Shown here piece after piece: positions 23,648 through 32,591 of a stretch of DNA of 64,000 nt. The stretch spans positions 83,271 to 147,270 of the forward strand of contig NZ_CALPCH010000005.1 in assembly GCF_943193005.1 (NCBI RefSeq). Reading direction: 5' to 3'. Under the pieces are notes generated by a model that was not told the origin of the DNA, ran no database searches, and worked only from the letters and a program-made list of their open reading frames with translations. The position numbers and the translations under genes are program-made. Positions within the stretch are counted from its first letter, which is position 1, and each line of letters opens with the position of its first letter. The stretch is from Pumilibacter intestinalis (lineage in GTDB: Bacteria; Bacillota; Clostridia; Christensenellales; Pumilibacteraceae).

Positions 23648-24598
23648 TTAAAATTGAACGTCGGGCGTAAACTTTTTCACAAGCAAGCGAACGGCTATGA
23701 TAATCGGCAACATAATCAGCGAAAACGTCATGCCTATCGTCGCCGCCTGTATCATATTGCCCGATCCTCCCGTATCCACGCTCGTAAAAATATACCACCC
23801 TATCGTCATAAATTTGTTGTCTATGCCGGGATTTATCGCGATAAGCATAGGTTGCATGGTAAAACTGAGTACGCTCGTCACTACGCCTATCATAAACACG
23901 CCTACGGTAGACATAACAAGCGGCAAAACAATCGACCACGCCTCTCGCCAAAAACCGATTCCGTCCAGTCTTGCCGATTCGGTAATATCTTCGGGAATGC
24001 GTTGCATAGCGCCGCACAAAACCACGGTGTTGCCGCCCAGTCCCGCCCAAATGCAAAACACAATGATAATGCCCCACATTTTATCCGAGTTATAGCCGAG
24101 CCAATCAACACGATGCCCAACGAGTTTTTCCACAAGCAACGCAATAGGTCCGAAATCCGAACTGAACATGTGCCGAACCATCATACAAAGCACAACCAAT
24201 GATATTATGTTGGGCAGGAAAAATACGACTTGAAAGAATTTGCGAAAGCGAATCTTTTTGTAGAAACTGTACGCGATGATAAACGATATGGGGAATATCA
24301 CAATGTTTATAAGAATCGCTCTGAAACTGTTGACAAAAGCGTTGAATTCGCCCGGATCGCCGCCCAATATCATCGATTTGAAAACCGAAACATACCCTTC
24401 AAGTCCGCGCCACACGTACGACGCCGTAGGCACGTCGAATCGCTTGAGCGTAAGCAATATCGTATCGAAATTCACATACACCCAAAACACCGCAAAATTG
24501 ATTACCGGAATAATAATAAGCGACAGAATAAAGAGATACTTTCGTGCCGTACGGTTCAGCTTGAATTTTTTCTTTTTTACGGGGATTGCTGTATCCAT
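23648..24598 (-). CDS. Sugar ABC transporter permease (MalF/UgpA type)
   Basis: 316 residues with six predicted membrane spans. The permease EAA loop is visible (ITESARLDGIGFWREAW, roughly residue 205 onward), the coupling site for the ATPase. The start was moved from 24634 to the ATG at 24598, since AGGAGAACGT precedes it and the longer frame overlaps the upstream stop. It pairs with the second permease (26203-27099) and the binding protein between them in a CUT1-type sugar importer. No ATPase gene is present; many Firmicutes share a single MsmK-like ATPase between importers. Confidence 0.93.
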   Translation of the reverse strand: MDTAIPVKKKKFKLNRTARKYLFILSLIIIPVINFAVFWVYVNFDTILLTLKRFDVPTASYVWRGLEGYVSVFKSMILGGDPGEFNAFVNSFRAILINIVIFPISFIIAYSFYKKIRFRKFFQVVFFLPNIISLVVLCMMVRHMFSSDFGPIALLVEKLVGHRVDWLGYNSDKMWGIIIVFCIWAGLGGNTVVLCGAMQRIPEDITESARLDGIGFWREAWSIVLPLVMSTVGVFMIGVVTSVLSFTMQPMLIAINPGIDNKFMTIGWYIFTSVDTGGSGNMIQAATIGMTFSLIMLPIIIAVRLLVKKFTPDVQF

Positions 24599-24606
24599 AC
24601 GTTCTC

Positions 24607-26166
24607 CTATTCGATACCGAGTTCTGTTTTCCAAGTGTTAAAATATGATTTTGTTACCGTATATACGTTTCTGCTGTTTTTCTCACCTACCATGATTTGT
24701 TCGCCCGTCATGGTGCGCATATCGTTTATAATGGAAGACGTTGCGGTACGACCGAACATGGTAGGACGCTTATACAAATACATAGGCGAAACGTCTTCCA
24801 CCGCTTTATTTGCGGGATAGTTGGAAACACGGATATCGGAGTCGAAATATATATCAAGATAACTTTGCGTATACGGACTCCATTCGTAATCGGGTTCCGC
24901 TTCGAGCGGATTATAATCAAACGGACGCATCGTTCCCGTCCTTTTTGTAAAGTCCAAAAGCATTTCTTCGTTGCACAAGTACACAAGGAACTCTTTCGCC
25001 ATATCTTTGTTTACGGCTCCCGACGGAATAAAAATCGTTTCATCGTTCATAAAGTAATTTATCTTCGCCGACATACCGTTCTCATTTTTCATTGCTTTCG
25101 TACCATCGTCGAATAAAGGCATACTCATCATTTTGAAAACGTGATCTTTGTTGGTAATATACTCCTCCATCTCTTTATAGCTGAACGAACCGACAAGCGC
25201 AAGCGCGCTTTCTCCACGTGCAAAAATTCTTTCGGCCTCTTGCACGGTATGTTCTTCTATGTTGGCAACGGTGTTTTTCCACTCCCCGCCTTCGCCTACG
25301 ATAAGCGTACGCCACTGGTCGATAGCCTTTTGTATACCTTTCTGTTTCCACACTTCGGCGCTTTCGAAGTTATAAAAATCGTAATACGCGCCGTCGCCTT
25401 CGTTCACGGCGAGCGTATTTTCTTCGTAAACGCCTTGGTATTGCGCCCACCACACCGCCATGTAGTATTCGAGCCAGTGCATACCGTCGGCAAAAGGAAG
25501 CGAGAACGGTTTGATTCCGTCGTTTCGCGCAAGCACGTCGGCGCAGTACGCCGCAAGATCTTCCACCGTTTCGGGAGGCGCAGTCCATTTGTCGCCCACA
25601 TTCCAAGCGCCCTCTTTAGCGGTAGTGTGCGACGTGGAAAGCAATATGGTTTCATTGTACGCAATAGACATGCCTACGCTCGCCCACGGCATCATCCACG
25701 GATAGTACGAGCCTTGCCCGTAAATACGTTGCGAATAATTCTTTTTCACAACGTCCGCATCCATAAAATCTTTGACCTTGCGTTTGCCTGAAGAAGTGTT
25801 CACTTCGGCTTCGTATACCGATTCGAGATTTTCGATATAACCGAGCGACACCCATTCCGTCCAAGCCGTCGAGCCTTGCGTCATATAAATGTCGGCAAGG
25901 TTTTGTCCCGATTTGAGATACGTGTTTACCGTGTTTGTAATCGTAGTGTCGGGAATGAGCTTATACTTAAAGCCGGGATGCTCATCTTGATATTTCTTTG
26001 CGGCATACTCGAGCCAATCGCTGCCGTATCCGCCTTCAAAATACCGAATCGTAAGTACGCCCTTTTCGGTTTGAAGCGCCGTACTGCACCCCGTAAGTCC
26101 TACCATTACCGAAAACGACAGGACTACCGTAAGAACGGCGCACAACATTTTTTTGACGTTTTTCAT
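24607..26166 (-). CDS. Extracellular solute-binding lipoprotein, family 1 (sugar)
   Basis: 519 residues from the ATG at 26166 (GGTGG before it). A signal peptide ends in the lipobox VGLTGCS, so it is a membrane-anchored lipoprotein. The body follows the family 1 binding-protein pattern (LTIRYFEGGYGSDW, later YFMNDETIFIPSGAVNKDMAKEF style). It is long for the family (usually 400-450), suggesting a large oligosaccharide ligand. It lies 9 bases from the first permease and 36 from the second, forming the import module of the operon. Confidence 0.9.
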   Translation of the reverse strand: MKNVKKMLCAVLTVVLSFSVMVGLTGCSTALQTEKGVLTIRYFEGGYGSDWLEYAAKKYQDEHPGFKYKLIPDTTITNTVNTYLKSGQNLADIYMTQGSTAWTEWVSLGYIENLESVYEAEVNTSSGKRKVKDFMDADVVKKNYSQRIYGQGSYYPWMMPWASVGMSIAYNETILLSTSHTTAKEGAWNVGDKWTAPPETVEDLAAYCADVLARNDGIKPFSLPFADGMHWLEYYMAVWWAQYQGVYEENTLAVNEGDGAYYDFYNFESAEVWKQKGIQKAIDQWRTLIVGEGGEWKNTVANIEEHTVQEAERIFARGESALALVGSFSYKEMEEYITNKDHVFKMMSMPLFDDGTKAMKNENGMSAKINYFMNDETIFIPSGAVNKDMAKEFLVYLCNEEMLLDFTKRTGTMRPFDYNPLEAEPDYEWSPYTQSYLDIYFDSDIRVSNYPANKAVEDVSPMYLYKRPTMFGRTATSSIINDMRTMTGEQIMVGEKNSRNVYTVTKSYFNTWKTELGIE

Positions 26167-26202
26167 GTTTATTACCACCTTATATAATTTTTGAAATTAG
26201 TT

Positions 26203-27099
26203 TTATCCTTTGATTCCGCCGCCCATGCTGAAACTCATAATCTTCTTTTGGAACGCCGCAAACAACGCAACCACAGGCACAATGGAGATTATCATTGCGG
26301 CGAATAGTTTGGGATAATCGCCCGAAAACTGCGAAAAGCCGTTTGTGACCTGCGTGGAAATGTAGTAAATACCCACTGAAAGCGTTTGGTGCGAAGGCAA
26401 ATACAAATACGGCGTCATATAGTCGTTCCAAATACCGATAAACCCGAGTAGCCATTGCGCGCCGAACACGGCGGAAAGTTGCGGCAAATAGATTTGCAAG
26501 AAGATTCGCCAATGTCCCGCGCCGTCTATCTCCGCCGCTTCGTGATACGTGCGCGAAATGTTTTGAAACACGCTGCCGAACAACAAAAACGCAAATCCGA
26601 AGCCGTTTGTTGCCGTGAGGAGTATTCCGGGAATGCTGTCGAATATGCCGATTTTCACAAACAAATTATACTGCGAAGGCAACGTACCCGTAATATTTAC
26701 AAGCATAGGTATCATAGCCACCCAATACAGCACATGCTTTCCCTTAAAGTCGTGCAATGCGTACGCATACGCCGTACATGCACAGAAAAACAAATTGATG
26801 AGCGGCATAGCAACCGACAGAATTATGGAATTGAGAAACATAGAACCCAAATTGAATTCCGAAAAGATTTTACCGAAATTCCCGAGCGATTTAATGGGTT
26901 CAACGGGAAATCCCCACGGATTTGCAGAAAACTCGATTTTGTTTTTCATGGAATTGTATACCAGCCACAAAAACGGAAATATCAGCGTTGCGGCGTATAC
27001 AAAGTAAATAACGCACAGTACGGCAAGCGTTACGCGGTGCTCCCGCGGTTTCTTTTTAACTACCCTCACGGGTGCGTTTTTATTTATTGCTACATTCAT
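26203..27099 (-). CDS. Sugar ABC transporter permease (MalG/CUT1 type)
   Basis: 298 residues, six membrane spans. The EAA loop EAAEIDGAGHWRIFLQIYLPQL-type sequence lies near residue 200. The true start is the ATG at 27099 (CGGAGAAATAT before it); the longer frame from 27159 would overlap the upstream gene. It is 16 bases downstream of the Ig-domain lipoprotein gene and directly upstream of the binding-protein gene. With 23648-24598 it forms the membrane channel of the importer. Confidence 0.93.
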   Translation of the reverse strand: MNVAINKNAPVRVVKKKPREHRVTLAVLCVIYFVYAATLIFPFLWLVYNSMKNKIEFSANPWGFPVEPIKSLGNFGKIFSEFNLGSMFLNSIILSVAMPLINLFFCACTAYAYALHDFKGKHVLYWVAMIPMLVNITGTLPSQYNLFVKIGIFDSIPGILLTATNGFGFAFLLFGSVFQNISRTYHEAAEIDGAGHWRIFLQIYLPQLSAVFGAQWLLGFIGIWNDYMTPYLYLPSHQTLSVGIYYISTQVTNGFSQFSGDYPKLFAAMIISIVPVVALFAAFQKKIMSFSMGGGIKG

Positions 27100-27115
27100 A
27101 TATTTCTCCGTGTGT

Positions 27116-30100
27116 TTAATCTGCGCTTGCCGACAGCGATATGTTCGATAACTGAACATTCACGGCTTGCCCGCAATCTCCTTTCGAAGCAAGAATGATT
27201 GCGAAATTCTCGACATCTTCCGCAACCGTTACCGTAAGGGTAACGGTTTTTGTCGTTGCCGCATGGGTAACTTCCGCCGCATTATTGTTTAATAATCCTG
27301 TTGTTCCGTCATGCGTAATTTTTCCGTTCACGCAAGTCCCGCTGTAAACGACTCCCGTAAACCAATAATTGCCCGTCATATCTACCGCCGCAATATCCAG
27401 TTGCAACGTGTAGATGCCCGCTTTCACCGTTCCGAAACAAAGCGCAATTTCCGACCAAGTCGTGGGCGTTGCCACTTTCAAGGCTCCCCCCCCCGCTACG
27501 CTCGCGCTTGTCGCAGCTTTCGTGACTGCCATACTGCCGTCTTTTCCCGCAACGGTAATACCCGAACCGTAGTCGGCTATACTGTAACTGTAAACAGACG
27601 CATCTTCAAAACCCATCGTCTTTGTAAGTTCTTCTTTTACAAATTCAAACGACTCTAACGTAACGGAAAACGCTTTGCTCTCCTCACTACCTTCTTTCCA
27701 CGTTTCCAACATCAATCCGAAATTCGTTTGCGCGGAAGCAATGTCGATATACATGGTATATGTTCCGCCGGTGGTCGAACTTCCGCTTCCGCTATACAAA
27801 CAAAATCCTGCCGTATGAATGTTGCCGTAAGGAGCATCGAACTTTTTATACGCCTTATCGCTAAAAGTTGTTTGCCAATCATCTTCCCAGTTGAGCGCAT
27901 ACAAATACCCCTTAAAGCAATCCCAAGCTAAGTCGCCGCCGAGTTTCACCGTTACGCGGTAACGCCCCGCCTCTACGTTTCCGAGATAGAAACTCACAGC
28001 CGCCCCCGATGCGGGAACATACGCTTTGGTAAGTTTCAGTTTATTGTCGGCGGTTTTTTCTATCTTCATATTAAACGTACGCAAATAGACGTTTGTACGC
28101 TCTATGTCATAGAAATCGCCGTGTTGTGTAGGATTAACTGCGTCGTTGTAGCTCTCGTCCACCGTGCCGCCGTACTCTTTTACCGTTATCTTAACCGTCT
28201 TACTCACGGACGTACCTTCGATATTCGAAGACACAACAATCCATACCGTGCCCGCTTTTTTCGCCGTAAGTTTTCCGTCTTTCACTTCCGCTATTTCGGA
28301 CGTATCGGTCGTATCGGTTGCATTCTCGGTGTTTTTGTACTTATACGCGAACGTCATGCCGTCTATAAGGGGGATGGGCGCAAACTTGTATGTTTCGCCT
28401 TTCACGAGAATACCGTCGGAATACATATCCGTATCTATAGCAAGTTCGCCGAGCTCTACCGTAAGATTTTTCGTAACGGTAATTTGTTTTCCCGTTGCGC
28501 TTGTCACAGTAAGCGTTAAGACGATAGCGCCGGGTTTTAAGCCTTGCAACTGTTTTTTACCGTTTTCACCGTCGATAATGCGCGCGCTTCCGCCGTTCGT
28601 TTCACCGCCTGCCGCGCTCCATTCGCATTTGTACTGCGGACCCTTTTCGGCATTGCCCTCATACATAACGGTTGCCGTCAAATCTTTTACTTCCCCGCTC
28701 TTTAATTTAGCGTCATCCTCGATACCCGAAATGCTTGCAGACTCTATGTCCGGCAATTTCACGAACTTGAACGCATCGAGATAAACCGTATAATCCGTTT
28801 CGGTACCGCCGCAAAGTTCCAAACCGAAATTATTCGTATCTTTGTCTACCTTAATCGTATAAGTATACGTATTGTCGTTATTTACACAGTCATCATCGTG
28901 AATGTTGCCATACGGAGTTACACCGCGCGTATATGCGCCGTCTTTGGTAAACGTAGTTTCGTAATCCTCTTTTAACGTGATAGGATAAATATATCCTTTG
29001 AACTTATCCCAAACTTTCACATCGTCGCCGCGCAAAGTAAACGAAACTTCATAAACGCCCTTTTTTACGGTTCCGAACATAAATTGCACGGAGCCGTCCC
29101 ACGCAGGAGCATAATTCTTTTTCATCTTCAACGATTGACTTCCGTCGCTTCCTTTTTCTATCGACATGATCCAGTTATGCGTTCTCATGTATACGCTTGT
29201 GCGTCGCACATCGTAAACAAGGTTACCGCGATTTTTCACGTCGACCGCATATTGATAATCGTCCTCATTTTTTTTGAACGGATTTTCGATAACCGAAAAA
29301 TCGTATTCTTTACTGAGCGGATTTCCGTTCAGCGTAGTGGATACCGTAAGATGTATGTTGTTTCCTGCTTTCTTAGGCGTTAATTTGCCGTCTTTCAATT
29401 CTATGAATTCGTTGTTGCTTGTGCCGTTCCCCGTCCACGTATAGGTATACGTGCAATCTTCTATTTCACTCGGAACAAATTTGTAATCTTCGCCGACAAT
29501 CAACATTCCGTCCGAATAAATATCCGTTTGCACGGTAAAATAATTCGCACGTGCAAGCGAAAACGACTTGATATGCAACGCATACGGATCAATAGTTCCG
29601 TTATCGTCATAAAACATAATACCGAAATTTTCGTAACTTTGCGTAAGCTCAAAACCTATTTCATATTTATTATCTGTAGGCGTAATATCCGAAAGTTCGC
29701 CGAAATCCAATTCGCCGATTATATCGGGGCGTATTCCGTACTCATACTCGGCAGGCGTATTTTTATATTGCGCGCCGTTAATTTTACCTTGAAATTCCCC
29801 TTTTGTTACTTCCAAGTCCACCGTCAACACGTATCTTCCGGGCGACAAATTCCAAGAACCCAAACACACGTGCGTCCAATGCGCCCAATCGGTGTTCTTT
29901 TCCACAATTAGCATCTTTTTATTCGTGTCGTACTCATCGATAAAAATGTCGGTGTTGTGCGACGTAACTTTCGGGCCCGTATAATCAAGCCATGCGTCCG
30001 TGCAAACTGCATTGACGATACACCGATTGCCTACCGCATACGTAAAATCTTCGCTTTTGTCGTCGGGTTTTACCACCTTGAACTCTTTGGTCGCTTTAAG

Positions 30101-30952
30101 TTCGTCGCCCTTTACTTGCGCCGTAACGGTCACTTTGCCGTCTTGTTTGCCCGTTATAACGCCGTCGTCACTAATCTCGGCAATGTTTGTATCGCTTACA
30201 CTCCACTCCAATTCAAACGGACTCGCGTTCCAAGGCGCATGCTCGGTTTGCAAAGCATAGGAGTATGTTTTATTGAATCTGTAATCGTGCCCCGCAACAA
30301 TCGCGCCGCTTGCCACGTCTGCTATTGCAAGGCTTTCCACCTTACGCACCACGGTAAGCGTAGCCGTAGCTTTCACCGCGCGCTGCCCTTTCTTATATAC
30401 TGTAATATCCGTACTTCCACCGCCCGTAAGCGTAACCAATCCGCTGTTGTTTACCGTAGCTACGCTATCGTTCGATGAAATCCATACAAGCGTAGCCGAA
30501 GCATTCGAACACTCCGCCGAAAGCTGTACGTTCCCTTCGTCGTATATTACCGTATTCGTATCGGGCATGCCCGACAATGTAATCGTATCGTTAATGGCGC
30601 GCTCGTCTTTTACCGTGAGAAGAACTTCCGCTTTGATTGCCGAGTTATTCGCAAGCGCTACCGTAATAACAACCGCGCCGCTGTCCATAAGCGTGACTTT
30701 GCCGCTACCGTCTACCGTCGCAACGTCCTCATCGCCCGAGCGCCATTGCACGCTACCGCCGCCACCCGTAAGAGTAGCGCTCAGTTGCAATGTGTTTTCG
30801 GTATCGGTTATTATCGCAACGCCGTTTTCGGGCATACCGGTAACGGTGACATCTGTTGCCGCAAGTTTATCGTTGCATGCAACGCCGAACGTCGCTATCA
30901 GCGCCAACACCGCTACAAGCAGTAACCCTTTGATTTTGTTCGTTCTCTTCAC
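27116..30952 (-). CDS. Big2 Ig-domain surface lipoprotein, probable glycan binder
   Basis: 1278 residues from a GTG at 30952, chosen because GAGGTG lies 7 bases upstream; a TTG at 30973 lacks this. The signal peptide ends in FGVAC (Cys-26). Two or more bacterial Ig-like 2 domains follow (VATVDGSGKVTL and VATVNNSGLVTL motifs), then repeated jelly-roll modules of about 150-200 residues (each with VYLRT or VYMRT and PYGNIH motifs), alternating with further Ig-like domains. This is the first gene of the operon, so it is likely the abundant surface glycan-binding protein. A C9/G9 tract at 27486-27494 falls in codons near residue 1154. Confidence 0.85.
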   Translation of the reverse strand: MKRTNKIKGLLLVAVLALIATFGVACNDKLAATDVTVTGMPENGVAIITDTENTLQLSATLTGGGGSVQWRSGDEDVATVDGSGKVTLMDSGAVVITVALANNSAIKAEVLLTVKDERAINDTITLSGMPDTNTVIYDEGNVQLSAECSNASATLVWISSNDSVATVNNSGLVTLTGGGSTDITVYKKGQRAVKATATLTVVRKVESLAIADVASGAIVAGHDYRFNKTYSYALQTEHAPWNASPFELEWSVSDTNIAEISDDGVITGKQDGKVTVTAQVKGDELKATKEFKVVKPDDKSEDFTYAVGNRCIVNAVCTDAWLDYTGPKVTSHNTDIFIDEYDTNKKMLIVEKNTDWAHWTHVCLGSWNLSPGRYVLTVDLEVTKGEFQGKINGAQYKNTPAEYEYGIRPDIIGELDFGELSDITPTDNKYEIGFELTQSYENFGIMFYDDNGTIDPYALHIKSFSLARANYFTVQTDIYSDGMLIVGEDYKFVPSEIEDCTYTYTWTGNGTSNNEFIELKDGKLTPKKAGNNIHLTVSTTLNGNPLSKEYDFSVIENPFKKNEDDYQYAVDVKNRGNLVYDVRRTSVYMRTHNWIMSIEKGSDGSQSLKMKKNYAPAWDGSVQFMFGTVKKGVYEVSFTLRGDDVKVWDKFKGYIYPITLKEDYETTFTKDGAYTRGVTPYGNIHDDDCVNNDNTYTYTIKVDKDTNNFGLELCGGTETDYTVYLDAFKFVKLPDIESASISGIEDDAKLKSGEVKDLTATVMYEGNAEKGPQYKCEWSAAGGETNGGSARIIDGENGKKQLQGLKPGAIVLTLTVTSATGKQITVTKNLTVELGELAIDTDMYSDGILVKGETYKFAPIPLIDGMTFAYKYKNTENATDTTDTSEIAEVKDGKLTAKKAGTVWIVVSSNIEGTSVSKTVKITVKEYGGTVDESYNDAVNPTQHGDFYDIERTNVYLRTFNMKIEKTADNKLKLTKAYVPASGAAVSFYLGNVEAGRYRVTVKLGGDLAWDCFKGYLYALNWEDDWQTTFSDKAYKKFDAPYGNIHTAGFCLYSGSGSSTTGGTYTMYIDIASAQTNFGLMLETWKEGSEESKAFSVTLESFEFVKEELTKTMGFEDASVYSYSIADYGSGITVAGKDGSMAVTKAATSASVAGGGALKVATPTTWSEIALCFGTVKAGIYTLQLDIAAVDMTGNYWFTGVVYSGTCVNGKITHDGTTGLLNNNAAEVTHAATTKTVTLTVTVAEDVENFAIILASKGDCGQAVNVQLSNISLSASAD

Positions 30953-31017
30953 TTTCCTGCACCTCTTTTTCAAGATTTGATTGCTTTTACGCCAACTACA
31001 TATTTTACAGTACTTAT

Positions 31018-31080
31018 ATTATAACATAGTGTAAACGCGGTTTCTACAAATTATGTGACAACAAATCGCAAAATTGTGAT
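31018..31080 (-). promoter_or_regulatory. Carbohydrate operon promoter with two AraC-type direct repeats
   Basis: The minus strand has TGTTATAAT (TATAAT at 31018-31023), an extended -10, but only a poor -35. Upstream lie two similar direct repeats, AAATTATGTGA (31048-31058) and AAATTGTGA (31071-31079), about 22 bases apart, centred near -42 and -64 of the predicted start. This is the layout of an activator of AraC type that binds two tandem sites and covers the -35. Confidence 0.6.
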
Positions 31081-31086
31081 ATTTAC

Positions 31087-31115
31087 TTGCCAAAACTACC
31101 CGTTTATGGTATACT
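31087..31115 (+). promoter_or_regulatory. Promoter of the AraC regulator, near-leaderless
   Basis: TTGCCA (31087-31092), 17 bases, TATACT (31110-31115). The expected start is about 31122, which is the ATG itself, and no ribosome binding site is seen between promoter and ATG. The right-hand direct repeat (31071-31079) abuts the -35, so the regulator could control itself. Confidence 0.75.
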
Positions 31116-31121
31116 TGCGCT

Positions 31122-31973
31122 ATGAAAACTCCACCGATTCATTCGCAAGGCGCGCCGCGTCCTTCCGATTACACAAAGCTGTGGAATCAAATTTCCGCTC
31201 GGCATTTGCACATCTCTTTTGAAATACTAATTCAACTCAGCGGCAAAGTACAAAATACGGTAAACGATTCCTCTCGTATTCTTGTTCCGGGCAACATAGT
31301 GCTTATGCGCCCCGGCGATTGGCATACTATCGATGTATTTCCCGACGAGCCGCATCTACATCGGGATATTTATATCCGTCCCGAAAAAATGCGTAGAATT
31401 TGCGACTTTTTATCTCCATCGCTGTTTGATGAACTTACGGTTTCTGTCGAGCCGATTTACTTCGATATCAGCGCAAGCAGAATGAGAATATTGGAACATC
31501 AACTGTTTTTGTTTAACAAAAAAACATTTCATTCTTTCGATTACGAAAGTTTGCATTCCTGTATTTGTTTCAATTTGCTCTCCTATTATATCGAATACGC
31601 TGTTCTCAGTAAAAACGCATATCCCGATTGGTTGCGTAAATTTTTGATACATTTGAACAATCCCGAACATTTGTCTTTGAAAATCGATGAGTTGACAAAA
31701 GTCACGAATTACAGTCGCGAACATTTGAGTCGCATTTTCAAAAAATATTTGGGGCAAACTTTGGAATCGTACGTCACCGATTTACGCATGAACTACGCTT
31801 TGGAGCTACTGTCGGCTACCGATTTTTCCATGGCGCACATCACCAACGAACTCGGTTACGATTCGCAAAACAGCTTTACCAACAATTTCCGCAAGCAATT
31901 CGGTGTAACGCCTATGGTGTGGCGAAAAAATCACCTACCCCCCCCCGACAGACCCGATAGACTGAAACCGTAA
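31122..31973 (+). CDS. AraC-family transcriptional regulator with cupin sensor
   Basis: 283 residues. The N-terminal half is a cupin (VLMRPGDWHTI near 63-74), a typical sugar-sensing domain. The C-terminal half carries two helix-turn-helix motifs (LSLKIDELTKVTNYSREHLSRIF and the FSMAHITNELGYDSQNSFTNNF segment). It is divergent from the 20-kb carbohydrate operon, separated by 169 bases with two candidate binding repeats, and is the likely activator of it. The last 11 codons follow a C9 tract (31938-31946), where slippage would alter only the extreme tail. No ribosome binding site precedes the ATG. Confidence 0.92.
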   Translation: MKTPPIHSQGAPRPSDYTKLWNQISARHLHISFEILIQLSGKVQNTVNDSSRILVPGNIVLMRPGDWHTIDVFPDEPHLHRDIYIRPEKMRRICDFLSPSLFDELTVSVEPIYFDISASRMRILEHQLFLFNKKTFHSFDYESLHSCICFNLLSYYIEYAVLSKNAYPDWLRKFLIHLNNPEHLSLKIDELTKVTNYSREHLSRIFKKYLGQTLESYVTDLRMNYALELLSATDFSMAHITNELGYDSQNSFTNNFRKQFGVTPMVWRKNHLPPPDRPDRLKP

Positions 31974-32019
31974 TTGTTTTATTTTTTGCATTGTCAACGT
32001 ACTTAATGTTATTTGTCAA

Positions 32020-32185
32020 AAACAAAAAATGCCGTCCCCTTTCGAGAACGACATCTGTCAATACGCCATTCCGTAAGGTTACCACACCCGATCCGAATCA
32101 CCACAAGGCTTATCAGATAAAACGAAATAGCATATCTCCAGCAAGGAGTATATGCCTTGTGTAATATTCAAATCGGATGTGGTAA
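32020..32185 (-). ncRNA. Candidate small structured RNA of about 165 nt, no known family recognised
   Basis: Predicted transcript from about 32184 to the T-run near 32020. A 20-base outer stem pairs 32166-32185 with 32079-32098. On the plus strand three positions are C-A mismatches; on the minus strand the same three are G-U pairs, so all 20 pair in RNA only on this strand. Inside are CACAAG/CTTGTG, a 10-bp hairpin GCATAT-CTCC/GGAG-ATATGC with a small bulge, and a weak TTATC/GATAA hairpin, giving a branched fold. A 22-base linker leads to an intrinsic terminator. No open frame of note fits. It lacks the SRP, RNase P, tmRNA and 6S hallmarks I know. Confidence 0.7.
32023..32054 (-). terminator. 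Intrinsic terminator of the small RNA
   Basis: An 11-bp stem (32044-32054 with 32029-32039, three G-U pairs on the minus strand), a GAAA tetraloop, then TTTTTTGTTTTT. Only the minus strand has the T-run and the wobble pairing. Confidence 0.9.
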
Positions 32186-32189
32186 TTGT

Positions 32190-32218
32190 ATTATATCGCA
32201 AATCGCGTAAATTGTCAA
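32190..32218 (-). promoter_or_regulatory. Perfect consensus promoter of the small RNA
   Basis: On the minus strand TTGACA (32213-32218), exactly 17 bases, TATAAT (32190-32195). The start expected 7 bases on falls at about 32183, right at the first base of the long closing stem. Confidence 0.85.
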
Positions 32219-32392
32219 TGTAAAAAAGTATATGCATAAACGCCGTTAAATCGCAATATAAGCCAAATGCATTATTATAATTAAAAAATATCGGTTCGAC
32301 TCCCGTTTTTATAAAAAACCAATAGAAATCATTCCGAAAAACAAAAGATATTTTTCTCATGAATCCAATCAATATTTTGTACTTAAAGACAC

Positions 32393-32430
32393 AAAAAATC
32401 ACACAATACGCTACATATTGTGTGATTTTC
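32393..32430 (-). terminator. Terminator of tRNA-Gly
   Basis: A perfect 12-bp stem AATCACACAATA / TATTGTGTGATT with a 7-base loop, followed by T's on the minus strand, 30 bases after the tRNA end. A-tract and T-tract on both sides make it workable in both directions. Confidence 0.85.
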
Positions 32431-32458
32431 GTTTAGCATCCTTTTCGGGTACTAAATA

Positions 32459-32533
32459 TGGAGCGGAAGACGGGACTCGAACCCGCAACGTTCAGCTTGG
32501 GAAGCTGACGCTCTACCGTTGAGCCACTTCCGC
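32459..32533 (-). tRNA. tRNA-Gly (anticodon CCC), CCA encoded
   Basis: A full cloverleaf: acceptor GCGGAAG/CTTCCGC, D arm GCTC/GAGC, anticodon stem TCAGC/GCTGA with loop TTCCCAA (anticodon CCC, reads GGG), T arm GCGGG/CCCGT with TTCGAGT loop. The 3' end is T then CCA, encoded at 32459-32461. It has its own promoter and terminator. Its 3' end faces the accessory-looking left part of the window. Confidence 0.97.
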
Positions 32534-32553
32534 GCAAATGCGATAACATAATG

Positions 32554-32582
32554 ATTATACAGCATTTGCGCGGGATAGTCAA
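32554..32582 (-). promoter_or_regulatory. Promoter of tRNA-Gly
   Basis: On the minus strand TTGACT (32577-32582), 17 bases, TATAAT (32554-32559). The mature tRNA starts about 20 bases downstream. The -35 lies just after the ypeB stop. Confidence 0.85.
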
Positions 32583-32591
32583 GCTCTTAAA

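Noticed and set aside
32079..32185. Retron-like non-coding RNA (outer inverted repeats with inner hairpins)
   Set aside because: No reverse transcriptase gene within the window, and the hairpins do not show a long msd stem.
32020..32185. 6S RNA or SRP RNA
   Set aside because: The large central bubble of 6S is absent (no free bases on the 5' side), and the SRP loop motif is absent. A fast Rfam search could still overturn this.
32079..32402. 107-codon minus-strand open frame
   Set aside because: It overlaps the promoter and first part of the structured small RNA, starts beyond that promoter, is AT-rich with aromatic bias, and has no family resemblance.
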